The notes under the pieces are model-generated. The model ran no database searches. It was not told where the DNA came from and saw only the letters and a list, made by a program, of their open reading frames with translations. Positions 8,308 to 16,040 of a stretch of DNA of 29,340 nucleotides are shown in pieces. Position 1 is the first letter of the stretch; each line of letters opens with the position of its first letter. Origin of the DNA: CALAED01 sp937891035. GTDB taxonomy: Bacteria > Actinomycetota > Actinomycetes > Streptosporangiales > Streptosporangiaceae. Both the position numbers and the translations under genes were made by a program. Where the stretch lies: NCBI GenBank assembly GCA_035642125.1, contig DASQSZ010000257.1:1-29340 (forward strand), in the 5' to 3' direction.

Positions 8308-11300
8308 GTGGCACACAGCGGTTGGCGAAGCAAGCTCGCGATGTCAGTCGTCATCGTCACGATGGGCGCATTGGCGATGGCGGTGCCGCCGGCGAGCGCG
8401 GCGCCGGCCCAGGCTTGGATCGCCGGGCCGGACACCGGCCATGGCGACGTCACACTGATCACCGGTGACGTCGTGCACGTGGCGCCGGCCGGGAACGGCA
8501 GGTCGGCGGTGACGGTCACCCCCGCGCGCCGCCCGGACGGGACTCGGCCAAGCTTTTGGGTGTCCCAGCGCGGCCGGGAACTCACGGTGCTGCCCAGCGA
8601 CGTCGCCCCGCTGACGCCGGACCGGCTCGACCCAGCGCTCTTCGATGTGACGGGCCTGCTGGCGCAGGGGTACGGCGACGCGCAGACCTCGGCGATCCCT
8701 CTGATCGCGACCTACGATGGCGCGCCGCCGGCGCTGCCAGCCACCACCATGGGCCGGCGCCTGCCCAGCATCCACGGCGGCGCCATGCGGGTGGCCAAGG
8801 CATCGGCCGCGCGGCTGGGCGGCAAGCTCGGCGCGCAGGCCAAGGCCGAGCAGCGACGCGCGAGGGCCGCCGGCCCGCTGGCCGGGGTGCGCAAGCTGTG
8901 GCTCGACGCCCGCGTCAAGGTGCGGCTCGACGACAACCTGGCTCAGATCGGGGCACCTCGTGCCTGGGATGCGGGGTACAACGGCGCCGGCGTCAAGGTC
9001 GCGGTGCTCGACACAGGTATCGACACCTCTCATCCGGATCTGGCCGGCGCCGTCGCCGCGAGCCACAACCTCACGACGGCCGCCGATGCCCTCGACCACC
9101 ACGGCCACGGCACCCATGTCGCGTCCATCGCCGCCGGGCGGGGCATCGCGGCCGGCGGCGAGCGCCGGGGAGTCGCCCACGGCGCCACGCTGCTGAACGG
9201 CAAGGTGCTCGGTGACGACGGCACCGGGTTCACCTCGTGGGTCGTCGCCGGAATGGAGTGGGCGAGCTCCAGTCAGCACGCCGACATCGTGAACATGAGC
9301 CTCGGCTTCGGGCCCGGCACGTCGGTGGACAACCCCGTCACGGCCGCCGTCGATCGGCTCACCGCGGCGAACCACACCCTGTTTGTCATCGCCGCCGGCA
9401 ACGACGGCTGCGCGACATGCATCTTCAGCCCCGCCGACAGTGCGAGCGCGCTCACCGTGGGCGCCGTCGACCGGAACGACCGGCTCGCCGACTTCTCGAG
9501 CCGCGGCCCGGTGCCCCGCACGTTCGCGGTCAAGCCCGACATCACGGCGCCGGGCGTGGATGTCATCGCGGCCCGCGCGGCCGGGACCACCCTCGGCACG
9601 CCGGCGGGCCGCGACCACACCTCGCTGTCCGGAACGTCGATGGCCGCGCCGCACGCCGCCGGGGCGGCCGCGCTGCTGTTGCAGGCACGAGGCGCGACGC
9701 ACCCCCGCGACCTCAAGGCGGCGCTGATGGCAACCGCGCAGCCCACCAACGGAGTCTCGATCTACGACCAGGGTGCGGGACGCCTCGACGCCGGTCGCGC
9801 GGTCACCTCGCCCGTGATCGCCAGCCCCGGCGTGATCGACTTCGGCCGGTTCACCTGGCCGTATCCGGCACAGATACCAGGACGCGCCATCACGTACCAA
9901 AACGGCACCGACCGGCCGATCACGTTGACGCTGTCATCCGACCTCGACGCGCTGAGCGTCACCCCCGCACAGCTGACGCTGCCGCCCGGCGGCTCGGCAA
10001 GCGCTCAGGTCGTCGTCGACCCCGGCGTCGGCGCGGCCGGTACGTTCGGCGGCACGATCACCGCCCGCGCGCCCGGCGGCGGCACCTGGCGCACCATCGT
10101 GGGCTTCGTCAAGGGGCCGGAGATGCACGACGTTCACGTCAAGGCCGTCGCGCGAGACGGGCGCCCGGCCGTCGGCTCGTTCCGGGTGGTTGACGTCCAC
10201 GACGGCGGCGTCGCGGCCCGGCGGCTGTGGCCGGGTAACCCGGCCGCGCCCTGCAGCGAGAAGGGCTTCGCCGACAGCGACTGCATCCGGCTACCGGCCG
10301 GCACCTACTCGATCATGGGCTTCATCTTCACCATGCCACCCGACAAGCCAAGCACCGAGAGCGGGCGCACCGTCCTGAACACGTCGCTGGTGAGCAACCC
10401 GCAGGTCACCATCGACGAGGACACCACGCTGACGCTCGACGCGCGCGCCGCCCGCGAGGTCACCGTCGACACTCCGGGACGGGACGCGCGCGCCAACATG
10501 GGCGGCGCCGCCCAGATCGCGGTGAGCCGTACGCCCGAGAACGGCCCGGCGGTGACCGAGCAGGTCATCAACTCCCCGGGCACGCAGCTCGAAGAGCGAC
10601 TGTTCATGATGCCGACGCAGGCGGTGACGGTCGGCGACCTCAGCGCGTACACCCGCTGGCGGCTCGACGCGCCGTCGATCACCTTCACCGCACCGCGGCT
10701 GAGCCTGCACCCGGAGTACTACGACCCTGTCTGGTTCAGCGACGTCTCGGCGCAGTACCCGCGGCTGGACGGCACGGCTCGGCTGCGCGTCGTCGACGCC
10801 GGCACCGCCACGGCGGCCGAACTCGCCGGCCGTGATCTGCACGGCGCGCTGGCGCTCGTGCGACGGTCGAACGACATCTCGGTGGCCAAGCAGTCGAACA
10901 ACGCCGCCGCGGCCGGGGCGCGCATGGTGGCCATCTACAACGACGGTCCAGGCGTGAACGCCGACCCGGGCGAGTTCGGCATCATGTTGCGGGTACCCAC
11001 GGTCCGGCTGTCTCACGACGAGGGCACGGCGCTGCTCGCCTCGCCCGGCGTCACCGTCACCGCACGCGGACAGGTCGCCGGCCCGTACGCTTACGAGCTC
11101 ATCTTCCCCGAGCGGGGCCGCATCCCGCGGAACCCGCATTACACCGCCCACCTCGGCCGGCTCGCGGCGGTGACCCGGCACTTCCGCGGCGAACCCGGCC
11201 GCGAGATGAGCTACGGCGAGGCGGCGTTCGCGTTCCAGCCCGAGGACACGTTCGCCATCTCCACGTCTCGTCCGCTGGCCGGGGCGCCCCGCACGCGGAC

Positions 11301-12144
11301 CGACTACTACGTCGGCGACCCTGACGTCCGCTGGACCCACAGCCTCCAGACGCCCGAACCGAACTACAACAACATCTTCCCCAAGCCGGACATCGCGAGC
11401 ATGCTCCTCGACTCACCGACGATGAGGACGTACCGGCCGGGCGAGCGCACGTCCGAGGAATGGCTGGCAGGACCCATCGCGCCCGGCCTGAACCCACGGC
11501 GGCCGTTGCAGCGCACCGGCGATGTCATGCGCATCCACATGTCCGGTTTCGTGGACGCGACCGGAAACTTCGGCAATGCGGCCAGCAGCCTGTTCGAGCA
11601 GGGTCTTTCGACGGAGTTCCGGATGTTCGCCGGCGACGAGCAGATCGCCGAGACGAGATTCCGCCCCGTGGGAACCATCGCGGTACCGGCGGCGGATACC
11701 AATTACCGCATCGACTACCGGGTCGACAACGCCTCGCCATGGGCGGCGCTGTCAACCCGCACGAGTGCGCGGTGGACGTTCCGGTCGCGGACCGCCCCCG
11801 CCGGGCAGGTGGTCACCGAGCCGCTGATCACCGCTGACTACGACCTGGACCTCGACCTGCATAACCAGCTGCCGAAAAACCGGCATGCCGTCATCGGGCT
11901 GAACATCGGCCATCAGCCGGGCGCCGCCGCCGCGTCCCCGATCAGCACGGTGTCGCTTGATTTCTCGACCGACGACGGCGCGAGCTGGCATCCGGTCGCC
12001 CTGAGCGGCCTCGGCGGCGGTCGCTACCTGGCCAAGATCTCTCGCCCCGCGGGTTTCGTCTCGCTGCGGCTGCACGCCGCCGATCGGGCCGGCGGCACGC
12101 TCAGCCAGGAGATCATCCGCGCCTTCACGGTCGCGACCCGCTGA
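8308..12144 (+). CDS. Secreted S8 subtilisin-like serine peptidase with PA domain
   Basis: A 1278-aa exported protease. GTG 8308 is preferred over upstream TTG 8287 because GGAGG lies 6-10 bases before it. A signal peptide follows (basic GWRSK, hydrophobic SVVIVTMGALAMAV, cleavage near ASAAPA). Residues about 35-215 form a propeptide-like region containing VTLITGDVVHV, common in large actinomycete S8 peptidases. The catalytic triad is Asp235 (VLDTG), His267 (HGHGTH) and Ser444 (GTSMAAPH), with the oxyanion Asn365 (AAGNDG). After the catalytic domain come Ig-like beta segments and, at about 840-915, a protease-associated (PA) segment that probably governs substrate access. The C-terminal third is unassigned beta-rich sequence. 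There is no sortase motif or C-terminal membrane helix, so it should be released. It stands alone between divergent or convergent neighbours and probably serves extracellular protein degradation. Confidence 0.93.
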   Translation: MAHSGWRSKLAMSVVIVTMGALAMAVPPASAAPAQAWIAGPDTGHGDVTLITGDVVHVAPAGNGRSAVTVTPARRPDGTRPSFWVSQRGRELTVLPSDVAPLTPDRLDPALFDVTGLLAQGYGDAQTSAIPLIATYDGAPPALPATTMGRRLPSIHGGAMRVAKASAARLGGKLGAQAKAEQRRARAAGPLAGVRKLWLDARVKVRLDDNLAQIGAPRAWDAGYNGAGVKVAVLDTGIDTSHPDLAGAVAASHNLTTAADALDHHGHGTHVASIAAGRGIAAGGERRGVAHGATLLNGKVLGDDGTGFTSWVVAGMEWASSSQHADIVNMSLGFGPGTSVDNPVTAAVDRLTAANHTLFVIAAGNDGCATCIFSPADSASALTVGAVDRNDRLADFSSRGPVPRTFAVKPDITAPGVDVIAARAAGTTLGTPAGRDHTSLSGTSMAAPHAAGAAALLLQARGATHPRDLKAALMATAQPTNGVSIYDQGAGRLDAGRAVTSPVIASPGVIDFGRFTWPYPAQIPGRAITYQNGTDRPITLTLSSDLDALSVTPAQLTLPPGGSASAQVVVDPGVGAAGTFGGTITARAPGGGTWRTIVGFVKGPEMHDVHVKAVARDGRPAVGSFRVVDVHDGGVAARRLWPGNPAAPCSEKGFADSDCIRLPAGTYSIMGFIFTMPPDKPSTESGRTVLNTSLVSNPQVTIDEDTTLTLDARAAREVTVDTPGRDARANMGGAAQIAVSRTPENGPAVTEQVINSPGTQLEERLFMMPTQAVTVGDLSAYTRWRLDAPSITFTAPRLSLHPEYYDPVWFSDVSAQYPRLDGTARLRVVDAGTATAAELAGRDLHGALALVRRSNDISVAKQSNNAAAAGARMVAIYNDGPGVNADPGEFGIMLRVPTVRLSHDEGTALLASPGVTVTARGQVAGPYAYELIFPERGRIPRNPHYTAHLGRLAAVTRHFRGEPGREMSYGEAAFAFQPEDTFAISTSRPLAGAPRTRTDYYVGDPDVRWTHSLQTPEPNYNNIFPKPDIASMLLDSPTMRTYRPGERTSEEWLAGPIAPGLNPRRPLQRTGDVMRIHMSGFVDATGNFGNAASSLFEQGLSTEFRMFAGDEQIAETRFRPVGTIAVPAADTNYRIDYRVDNASPWAALSTRTSARWTFRSRTAPAGQVVTEPLITADYDLDLDLHNQLPKNRHAVIGLNIGHQPGAAAASPISTVSLDFSTDDGASWHPVALSGLGGGRYLAKISRPAGFVSLRLHAADRAGGTLSQEIIRAFTVATR

Positions 12145-12187
12145 AGCATCGGTACCGCATCGACCAGGACTCGTCATCCCGGGTTGC

Positions 12188-12210
12188 CGACCCAGCCCCT
12201 CTGGGGGTCG
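12188..12210 (+). terminator. Possible hairpin terminator after the protease gene
   Basis: CGACCC (12188-12193) and GGGTCG (12205-12210) pair, with an alternative inner stem CCAG/CTGG around CCCCT. It lies 44 bases after the protease stop. There is no T run, as is common in high-GC actinomycetes, so the call is tentative. Confidence 0.4.
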
Positions 12211-12232
12211 CGCCCGGAGTCCGGCTACGGCG

Positions 12233-12343
12233 TCATAGACACCCAAGAACCAGCATGCGAATGCGGCGGCATGCCCCCATGTCCCCGGTGAGGTGGTGGT
12301 GTTCTGCGGCGAAGCCGAGGTGGGCGTGCAGCGCATTCGACAT
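12233..12343 (-). pseudogene. 36-codon open frame after the LysR gene, possible acetyltransferase remnant
   Basis: An ATG at 12343, three bases past the lysR stop, opens a 36-codon frame beginning MSNALHAHLGFAAEHHHL. The pattern (A)LHxxLGFxxEHxH is reminiscent of the C-terminal strand of GNAT acetyltransferases, where a conserved LGF is followed by a basic tail. No Shine-Dalgarno sequence is evident, and nothing upstream could supply the rest of a GNAT domain. It may be a decayed end or chance. Confidence 0.2.
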
Positions 12344-12346
12344 CGC

Positions 12347-13213
12347 TCACGTGGCCGCTTCGGTAAGCGTCGCCAGCACGGCGATGGTGGCGGGCGGGTC
12401 GGGTGGTTCGCCGTAGGTGGCGGCGTAGATCTGACGGGGGAAGTTGGTGAGTTCGGTGGTGTGGATGTCGGGCCGGCGGTGGGCTTGTAGGGCAAGTCCG
12501 GGCAGGGTGGCGACGCCTACGCCCGCGGCGACGAGGGCTTGCACGACGATCATGTCGTCGCTGAGGGATGCGATGTGGGGGGTGAAGCCTTCCTGCCGAC
12601 ACAGGGTGGTCAGCTCGTTCTGGCACCGTTCGCAGCCGCCGATCCAGGCGGAGTGACGATGGTTTGCGATGCTGTCGCCCGGTCGCCGGCTGATGAGGTA
12701 GATCGGGTCGTCGGTGAGGTGGACGAGGCGGAATCCCTCTTCTTCTTCGAGTGGGGCGGCGGCGTGCTGGAAGATGAGTGCGATATCGATCTCGCCGTGT
12801 CGCAGCATCTGTAGCGCTTCGACCGGGTGACGGTCGATCAGGATCAGCTCGAGTCCCGGGTGTGCCCGGGCCAGCATGGCGGCCGCCTTCGGCACGATCG
12901 TGCTCAGCGCCGACGCGTTGGCGGCCAGCCGGACTCGCCCGGCCTGCAAGCCGACCTGTGCTGCGAGCTCGTTTGTCGCGGCGTCGACCCGCCCCACGAT
13001 CTCGGTGGCCCGGTTGGCCAGCAGTCGCCCTTCCGGGGTCAATCGGATCCCTCGCCCGACGCGCTGAACGAGCCTGACGCCAGTGGCCGCTTCCAAACGA
13101 GACAGGTGGTGGCTCACCGACGGTTGAGAGTAGTGCAGCTCCTTCGCCGCTTCGGTCACGGACCCATGTCGCGCCACCGCGGCCAGGACCTTGAGATGGA
13201 CCAGATTGAGCAC
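12347..13213 (-). CDS. LysR-family transcriptional regulator
   Basis: A 288-aa LTTR. The winged helix-turn-helix lies at residues 4-63, with the family pattern HLKVLAAVARHGSVTEAAKEL, then SQPSVSHHLSRLE, ending in LVQRVGRGIRLTPEG. The rest is the two-lobed inducer-binding domain, with VRLAANASA and the DIALIF segment. The start is GTG 13213; no Shine-Dalgarno sequence is visible because the upstream DNA is AT-rich, so a leaderless or weakly initiated mRNA is possible. Three cysteines in GGCERCQ...LC in the second lobe could make it redox- or metal-responsive (speculative). It is divergent from the dihydrofolate-reductase-like gene at 13319, the classical arrangement for an LTTR and its target. 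Confidence 0.92.
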   Translation of the reverse strand: MLNLVHLKVLAAVARHGSVTEAAKELHYSQPSVSHHLSRLEAATGVRLVQRVGRGIRLTPEGRLLANRATEIVGRVDAATNELAAQVGLQAGRVRLAANASALSTIVPKAAAMLARAHPGLELILIDRHPVEALQMLRHGEIDIALIFQHAAAPLEEEEGFRLVHLTDDPIYLISRRPGDSIANHRHSAWIGGCERCQNELTTLCRQEGFTPHIASLSDDMIVVQALVAAGVGVATLPGLALQAHRRPDIHTTELTNFPRQIYAATYGEPPDPPATIAVLATLTEAAT

Positions 13214-13318
13214 AGATTAATAATATCAATGAAATTATCCGGACATTGGCACTAGACGACATAAATGTAGCTATACATGCTGTTATCAGCAAGAAAGCTC
13301 ATCATCGAAGGAGCACTG
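13214..13318. promoter_or_regulatory. AT-rich divergent control region with two dyads
   Basis: This short region is clearly poorer in GC than its surroundings. ATAAT (13220-13224) and ATTAT (13234-13238) form a dyad with a 9-base spacer next to the lysR start, fitting an autoregulatory LTTR site loosely. ATGTA (13265-13269) and TACAT (13274-13278) form a second dyad nearer the reductase-like gene. GAAGGAG at 13307-13313 is the ribosome site for that gene. Confidence 0.45.
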
Positions 13319-13966
13319 ATGTCCGACGTACGAGTTCACAACTTCTCGATCTCGCTCGATGGCTTCGCTACCGGCGAGGGTCAGGCCCCCGACGCCCCGT
13401 TCGGTCACGCAGGCGAGCGCCTGCACGAGTGGATGTTCGCCACCCGGTTCTGGTACGAGATGGCCGGAGGCCGGGGCGGGAGTGTCGGCGCCGACAACGC
13501 GTTCGCCGCGATGCACGGTCCCGGCATCGGTGCCGAGATCATGGGCGCCGGCAAGTTCGGTCCGCCTGGCTGGCAGGACGACCCCGACTACAAGGGCGCG
13601 TGGGGCCTCAACCCACCGTTTCATACGCCGGTCTTCGTACTCACCCACCGGCCGCGGCGATCGATCGAGATGGCGGGCGGCACCACGTTCCACTTCCTGG
13701 ACACATCACCCGCTGAGGCGCTCAAGGTGGCCCGCGAGGCGGCCGGTGGCCAGGACGTGCGCCTGGGCGGCGGGCCATCGGTGGTACGCGACTTCCTCGC
13801 CGAAGGGTTGGTCGATCACATGCACGTGGTTCAGGTCCCGATCGTGCTCGGCCGTGGTGTCCGGCTCTGGGACGGCCTGGAGGCGTTGGAGGAGACGTAC
13901 AGCATCGAGGCGGTCTCGACGCCTTCTGGCGTCACCCATCTGACGTTCACGGCCAAGAGCCGGTGA
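13319..13966 (+). CDS. RibD C-terminal / dihydrofolate-reductase-like protein
   Basis: A 215-aa cytoplasmic protein of the DHFR-like superfamily related to the RibD reductase domain. Such proteins probably use NADPH, but the physiological substrate is usually unknown. ATG 13319 was chosen because GAAGGAG lies six bases upstream; the frame is open back to 13277 without a ribosome site. Recognisable parts are the N-terminal FSISLDGFATG, the segment PVFVLTHRPRRSIEM followed by TTFHFLD, the glycine-rich VRLGGGPSVVRDFL that binds the cofactor phosphates, and the terminal VQVPIVLGRGVRLWDGL. It is the likely target of the divergent LysR regulator. Nothing ties it to folate or riboflavin synthesis here. 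Confidence 0.85.
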   Translation: MSDVRVHNFSISLDGFATGEGQAPDAPFGHAGERLHEWMFATRFWYEMAGGRGGSVGADNAFAAMHGPGIGAEIMGAGKFGPPGWQDDPDYKGAWGLNPPFHTPVFVLTHRPRRSIEMAGGTTFHFLDTSPAEALKVAREAAGGQDVRLGGGPSVVRDFLAEGLVDHMHVVQVPIVLGRGVRLWDGLEALEETYSIEAVSTPSGVTHLTFTAKSR

Positions 13967-14030
13967 GCGCGAAGGCGCCATGGTGTGGGGCCCGTTCGGC
14001 CAGGGCAGTGCCGACACACGGAGGCAACGC

Positions 14031-14767
14031 TCAGCGTGACCCGCTCACCGTGGCGCCGTCCGGACCGAGCGCGGCGAGGAAGGCGAGGGTCTCGGCCGCC
14101 TTCGACCCCGCCGGCGCGCTGAAGAGCACCAGATGCTGGTCGCAGTCGGCGAGGTGGAGCGTGTCGCAGTCGACGGCGATATCGCCGCCGACCGGATGCC
14201 GGAACGTCTTGCTGAGCATGGGAGCCGGCTGCACGTCGTGGCGGTCCCACAGACGAGCGAAGTCCGTGCTGCCTGAACAGAGCTCATCGACGAGCCCGGT
14301 GATGGCGGGGTCGGCGGGGTAACGAGCGAGAGTGGCACGCAACTCCATGACCACCTGCTGCCGGAACACGACGGCGTCGGAGATCCCGTAGAGCCGCTCG
14401 TCCGCGGAGGTCGTGGGAAGGAAGGCGCGGCGGGCGAGATTGCGGTCGTCAGGATCGCGTGTCGCGAAGTCCTCCATGAGCGAGGCGGCCAAGGCATTCC
14501 AGGCGAGCACGTCGAACGCGGCGGACAGCACGAAGCCGGCTGTCAGCGGGAGTCGTTCGAGAAGCGCGACGATACTGGGACGCACGTCTCGTGGATGCGA
14601 CCGTGTGCGATTCGGGGCGGTACCGGCGAGGACGTGGAGGTAGTCGCCCTCTGCGTCGGTGAGCCGGAGCGCCCCGGCGATCCCGGCCAGCACGTCGGCC
14701 GACGGCCGAGGGGCGCGCCCCTGTTCGAGCCGGACGTAGTACTCGGTGGAGATGTGCGCGAGAACGG
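14031..14767 (-). pseudogene. 5'-truncated XRE/MmyB-type transcriptional regulator
   Basis: The reading frame gives a normal MmyB-like regulator from VLAHISTEYYVRLEQGRAP onward. That covers the second half of the helix-turn-helix, then ADVLAGIAGALRLTDAEGDYL, and a complete C-terminal ligand-binding (MmyB-LBD) region ending in LAALGPDGATVSGSR. The family usually begins with about 30 more residues ending in RVPGLRREEVA, and these are missing. The frame stays open to 14903, but upstream of 14767 it is simply antisense to an SDR gene remnant, so the first helices of the DNA-binding domain are lost. A chimeric protein could still be translated, but specific DNA binding is unlikely. It converges on the DHFR-like gene. 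Confidence 0.75.
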
Positions 14768-14769
14768 AC

Positions 14770-14931
14770 AAGGCGACCCCGGGCATCATCGAGGCGAGCA
14801 ACGCCGCCACCCCCATGGGCCGCCTGGCCGAACCCCGCGAGATCGCCGAGGCCGCCGCCTGGCTGCTCTCCGACCGCGCCTCCATGGTCACCGGCGCGAT
14901 CATTCCCGTCGACGGAGGAGCCGGAGCATGA
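14770..14931 (+). pseudogene. C-terminal remnant of a short-chain dehydrogenase (SDR)
   Basis: This frame encodes the standard C-terminal end of a classical SDR: PGII, then PMGRLAEPREIAEAAAWL, then the family ending SMVTGAIIPVDGG before TGA 14929-14931. The Rossmann fold, catalytic Ser-Tyr-Lys and about 190 upstream residues are absent. The sequence before 14768 instead belongs to the opposite-strand XRE regulator. MmyB-type regulators are often divergent from an SDR target gene, so one deletion could have removed the shared promoter region and both 5' ends. Confidence 0.75.
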
Positions 14932-14981
14932 CCGACCTGATCGGGAAGACCGCACTCCTCACCGGAGCCAGCGGCGGCATT
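14928..14981 (+). pseudogene. N-terminal remnant of a second SDR
   Basis: ATG 14928 overlaps the stop of the preceding SDR remnant (ATGA) and is preceded by GGAG. It begins MTDLIGKTALLTGASGGI, the first strand and the TGxxxGI cofactor motif of an SDR. After Ile18 the family pattern stops abruptly; the frame runs on as unrelated sequence to TAA 15042-15044. It was the second gene of a two-SDR operon whose remainder has been lost. Confidence 0.7.
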
Positions 14982-15018
14982 GTGACCTTTCCCGCTGGGT
15001 CAGCGGCCGCGCAGGCAG

Positions 15019-15070
15019 TTGCTCCTGGCACAGGCCATACATAACGTACTGAGTCGGGAATCGTGATTCC
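15019..15070 (+). promoter_or_regulatory. Candidate promoter and operator of the DUF3592-like gene
   Basis: TTGCTC (15019-15024) and TAACGT (15042-15047) are separated by 17 bases. Immediately downstream, around the predicted start point, GGAATC (15057-15062) and GATTCC (15065-15070) form a perfect dyad with two bases between. The position suits a repressor or an mRNA stem. Confidence 0.4.
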
Positions 15071-15092
15071 ATAGTCGCGTAGACGGGAAACC

Positions 15093-15893
15093 ATGTCTGA
15101 AGTAAATGCGCTGGGTCTGCTGATTTTCCTGGGCGGCCTCATCGGACTGCTGTCGTTGCCGCGTGAGGCGTGGCGGGCACGGCGCCTGCGGCGACACGGT
15201 ATACGCACTACCGGCACGGTGCTCGACCACGTCGTCACTCCCGGCCAGGTTGAGAAGATAGGGGCGGAGTTCGTGGACCAGCACGGCCAGAACGTATCGC
15301 TCATCATCGACCGGATGGACATGCCCTACGCCGGTGTTTTTGCTGTCGGCAAGCAGTTCGATGTCCTTTACCTTCCGACAAGACCGACGGACGCCCGACC
15401 TGCTAGGTTGACGCTGAAGGCCCGCCAACGCAGTCTGTATTCCATTTACTTGCTTGTCCTTCTGTACCTAGTTAGATTCTGGGTGGACTTGGCTATATTC
15501 TTGATTTTCCGGCTTGCGAAACACGGCCTGAAAGAGCTGATTGCGGAATACCGCCTGCGACGGCGGCTGCGTAAGCACGGAATCCGGGCCCACGCCACGG
15601 TGATTTGGCACGAACACAACACGCGGAAGTTGGGCAGGCGACCGCTGATCGGGTACGTCGATCGCGATGGCCGGACGAGAACCTTCGAAGCGGACGAGCA
15701 CGAGAACGAGTGCCTTCCGCCGATCGGACGGGAAATGTCGGTCATCTATGATCCGAATCTTGCATGGGCCCACCCCGATGGCGCCCCTGACGCCGACATT
15801 TCTCACGACCTACCCTCGTTCATGGACTTCCTTAACAAGTTTCTGCTGATATTGGTCACCGTCGTGGTGGGTTCGCTCCTGCTCGCCATCTGA
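15093..15893 (+). CDS. Membrane protein with two DUF3592-like units
   Basis: A 266-aa protein with no known function. It has an N-terminal membrane helix (about 6-22), a soluble unit (about 28-110), a hydrophobic segment (about 118-142), a second soluble unit (about 150-235) and a C-terminal helix (LLILVTVVVGSLLLAI). The two soluble units are clearly related: RRLRRHGIRTTGTVLDH versus RRLRKHGIRAHATVIWH, then EFVDQHGQN versus GYVDRDGRT, then VGKQFDVLYLPTRP versus IGREMSVIYDPNLA. This is the pattern of DUF3592, here duplicated in one chain. The ATG start has only a weak GACGGGAAA ahead of it. Codon use is less GC-biased than in neighbours. A hairpin terminator follows directly. Confidence 0.8.
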   Translation: MSEVNALGLLIFLGGLIGLLSLPREAWRARRLRRHGIRTTGTVLDHVVTPGQVEKIGAEFVDQHGQNVSLIIDRMDMPYAGVFAVGKQFDVLYLPTRPTDARPARLTLKARQRSLYSIYLLVLLYLVRFWVDLAIFLIFRLAKHGLKELIAEYRLRRRLRKHGIRAHATVIWHEHNTRKLGRRPLIGYVDRDGRTRTFEADEHENECLPPIGREMSVIYDPNLAWAHPDGAPDADISHDLPSFMDFLNKFLLILVTVVVGSLLLAI

Positions 15894-15896
15894 CGT

Positions 15897-15932
15897 GCCC
15901 TCGCGCGGCTCGCCGTGCGAGCCGAGGGCTTT
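15897..15932 (+). terminator. Rho-independent terminator after the DUF3592-like gene
   Basis: GGCTCGC (15907-15913) pairs with GCGAGCC (15917-15923) around a CGT loop, extended by GCCCT (15897-15901) with AGGGC (15925-15929), and followed by TTT. This is the clearest terminator in the window and separates the DUF3592-like gene from the ATPase gene. Confidence 0.7.
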
Positions 15933-15990
15933 GCCGAAAGATCGACGAGTGCATCATCGCCGTCGTTGGCCTCGGGTCCAGCTCAGAACG

Positions 15991-16018
15991 ATCTGACTAT
16001 GATGAGCTAAAGTCAGAT
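15991..16018 (+). promoter_or_regulatory. Dyad spanning the -10 element of the DUF234 ATPase gene
   Basis: ATCTGACT (15991-15998) and AGTCAGAT (16011-16018) are perfect inverted arms 12 bases apart. A good -10 hexamer, TATGAT (15998-16003), lies between them, so the predicted start point falls in the right arm. ATCTGA and GAGCTA recur at 16021-16030. A repressor bound here would block RNA polymerase. No clear -35 was found. Confidence 0.5.
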
Positions 16019-16040
16019 CCATCTGAGCTAGCGAGGGGAA

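Noticed and set aside
8344..9900. A 518-codon minus-strand frame inside the protease gene
   Set aside because: It is antisense to the catalytic domain with its clear triad, low in complexity, and lacks a ribosome site or protein-family features.
10291..11340. A 349-codon minus-strand frame in the 3' half of the protease gene
   Set aside because: Same reason: shadow of a real coding frame, Arg/Gly/Asp-rich, no domain.
12225..13292. A 355-codon minus-strand frame overlapping the LysR gene in another frame
   Set aside because: The LysR frame has the diagnostic helix-turn-helix; this one is Arg/Pro-rich shadow sequence.
14768..14903. The 5' extension of the XRE regulator frame as genuine N-terminus
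   Set aside because: It is antisense to a clear SDR C-terminus and lacks the family's RRVPGLRREEVA-type lead-in.
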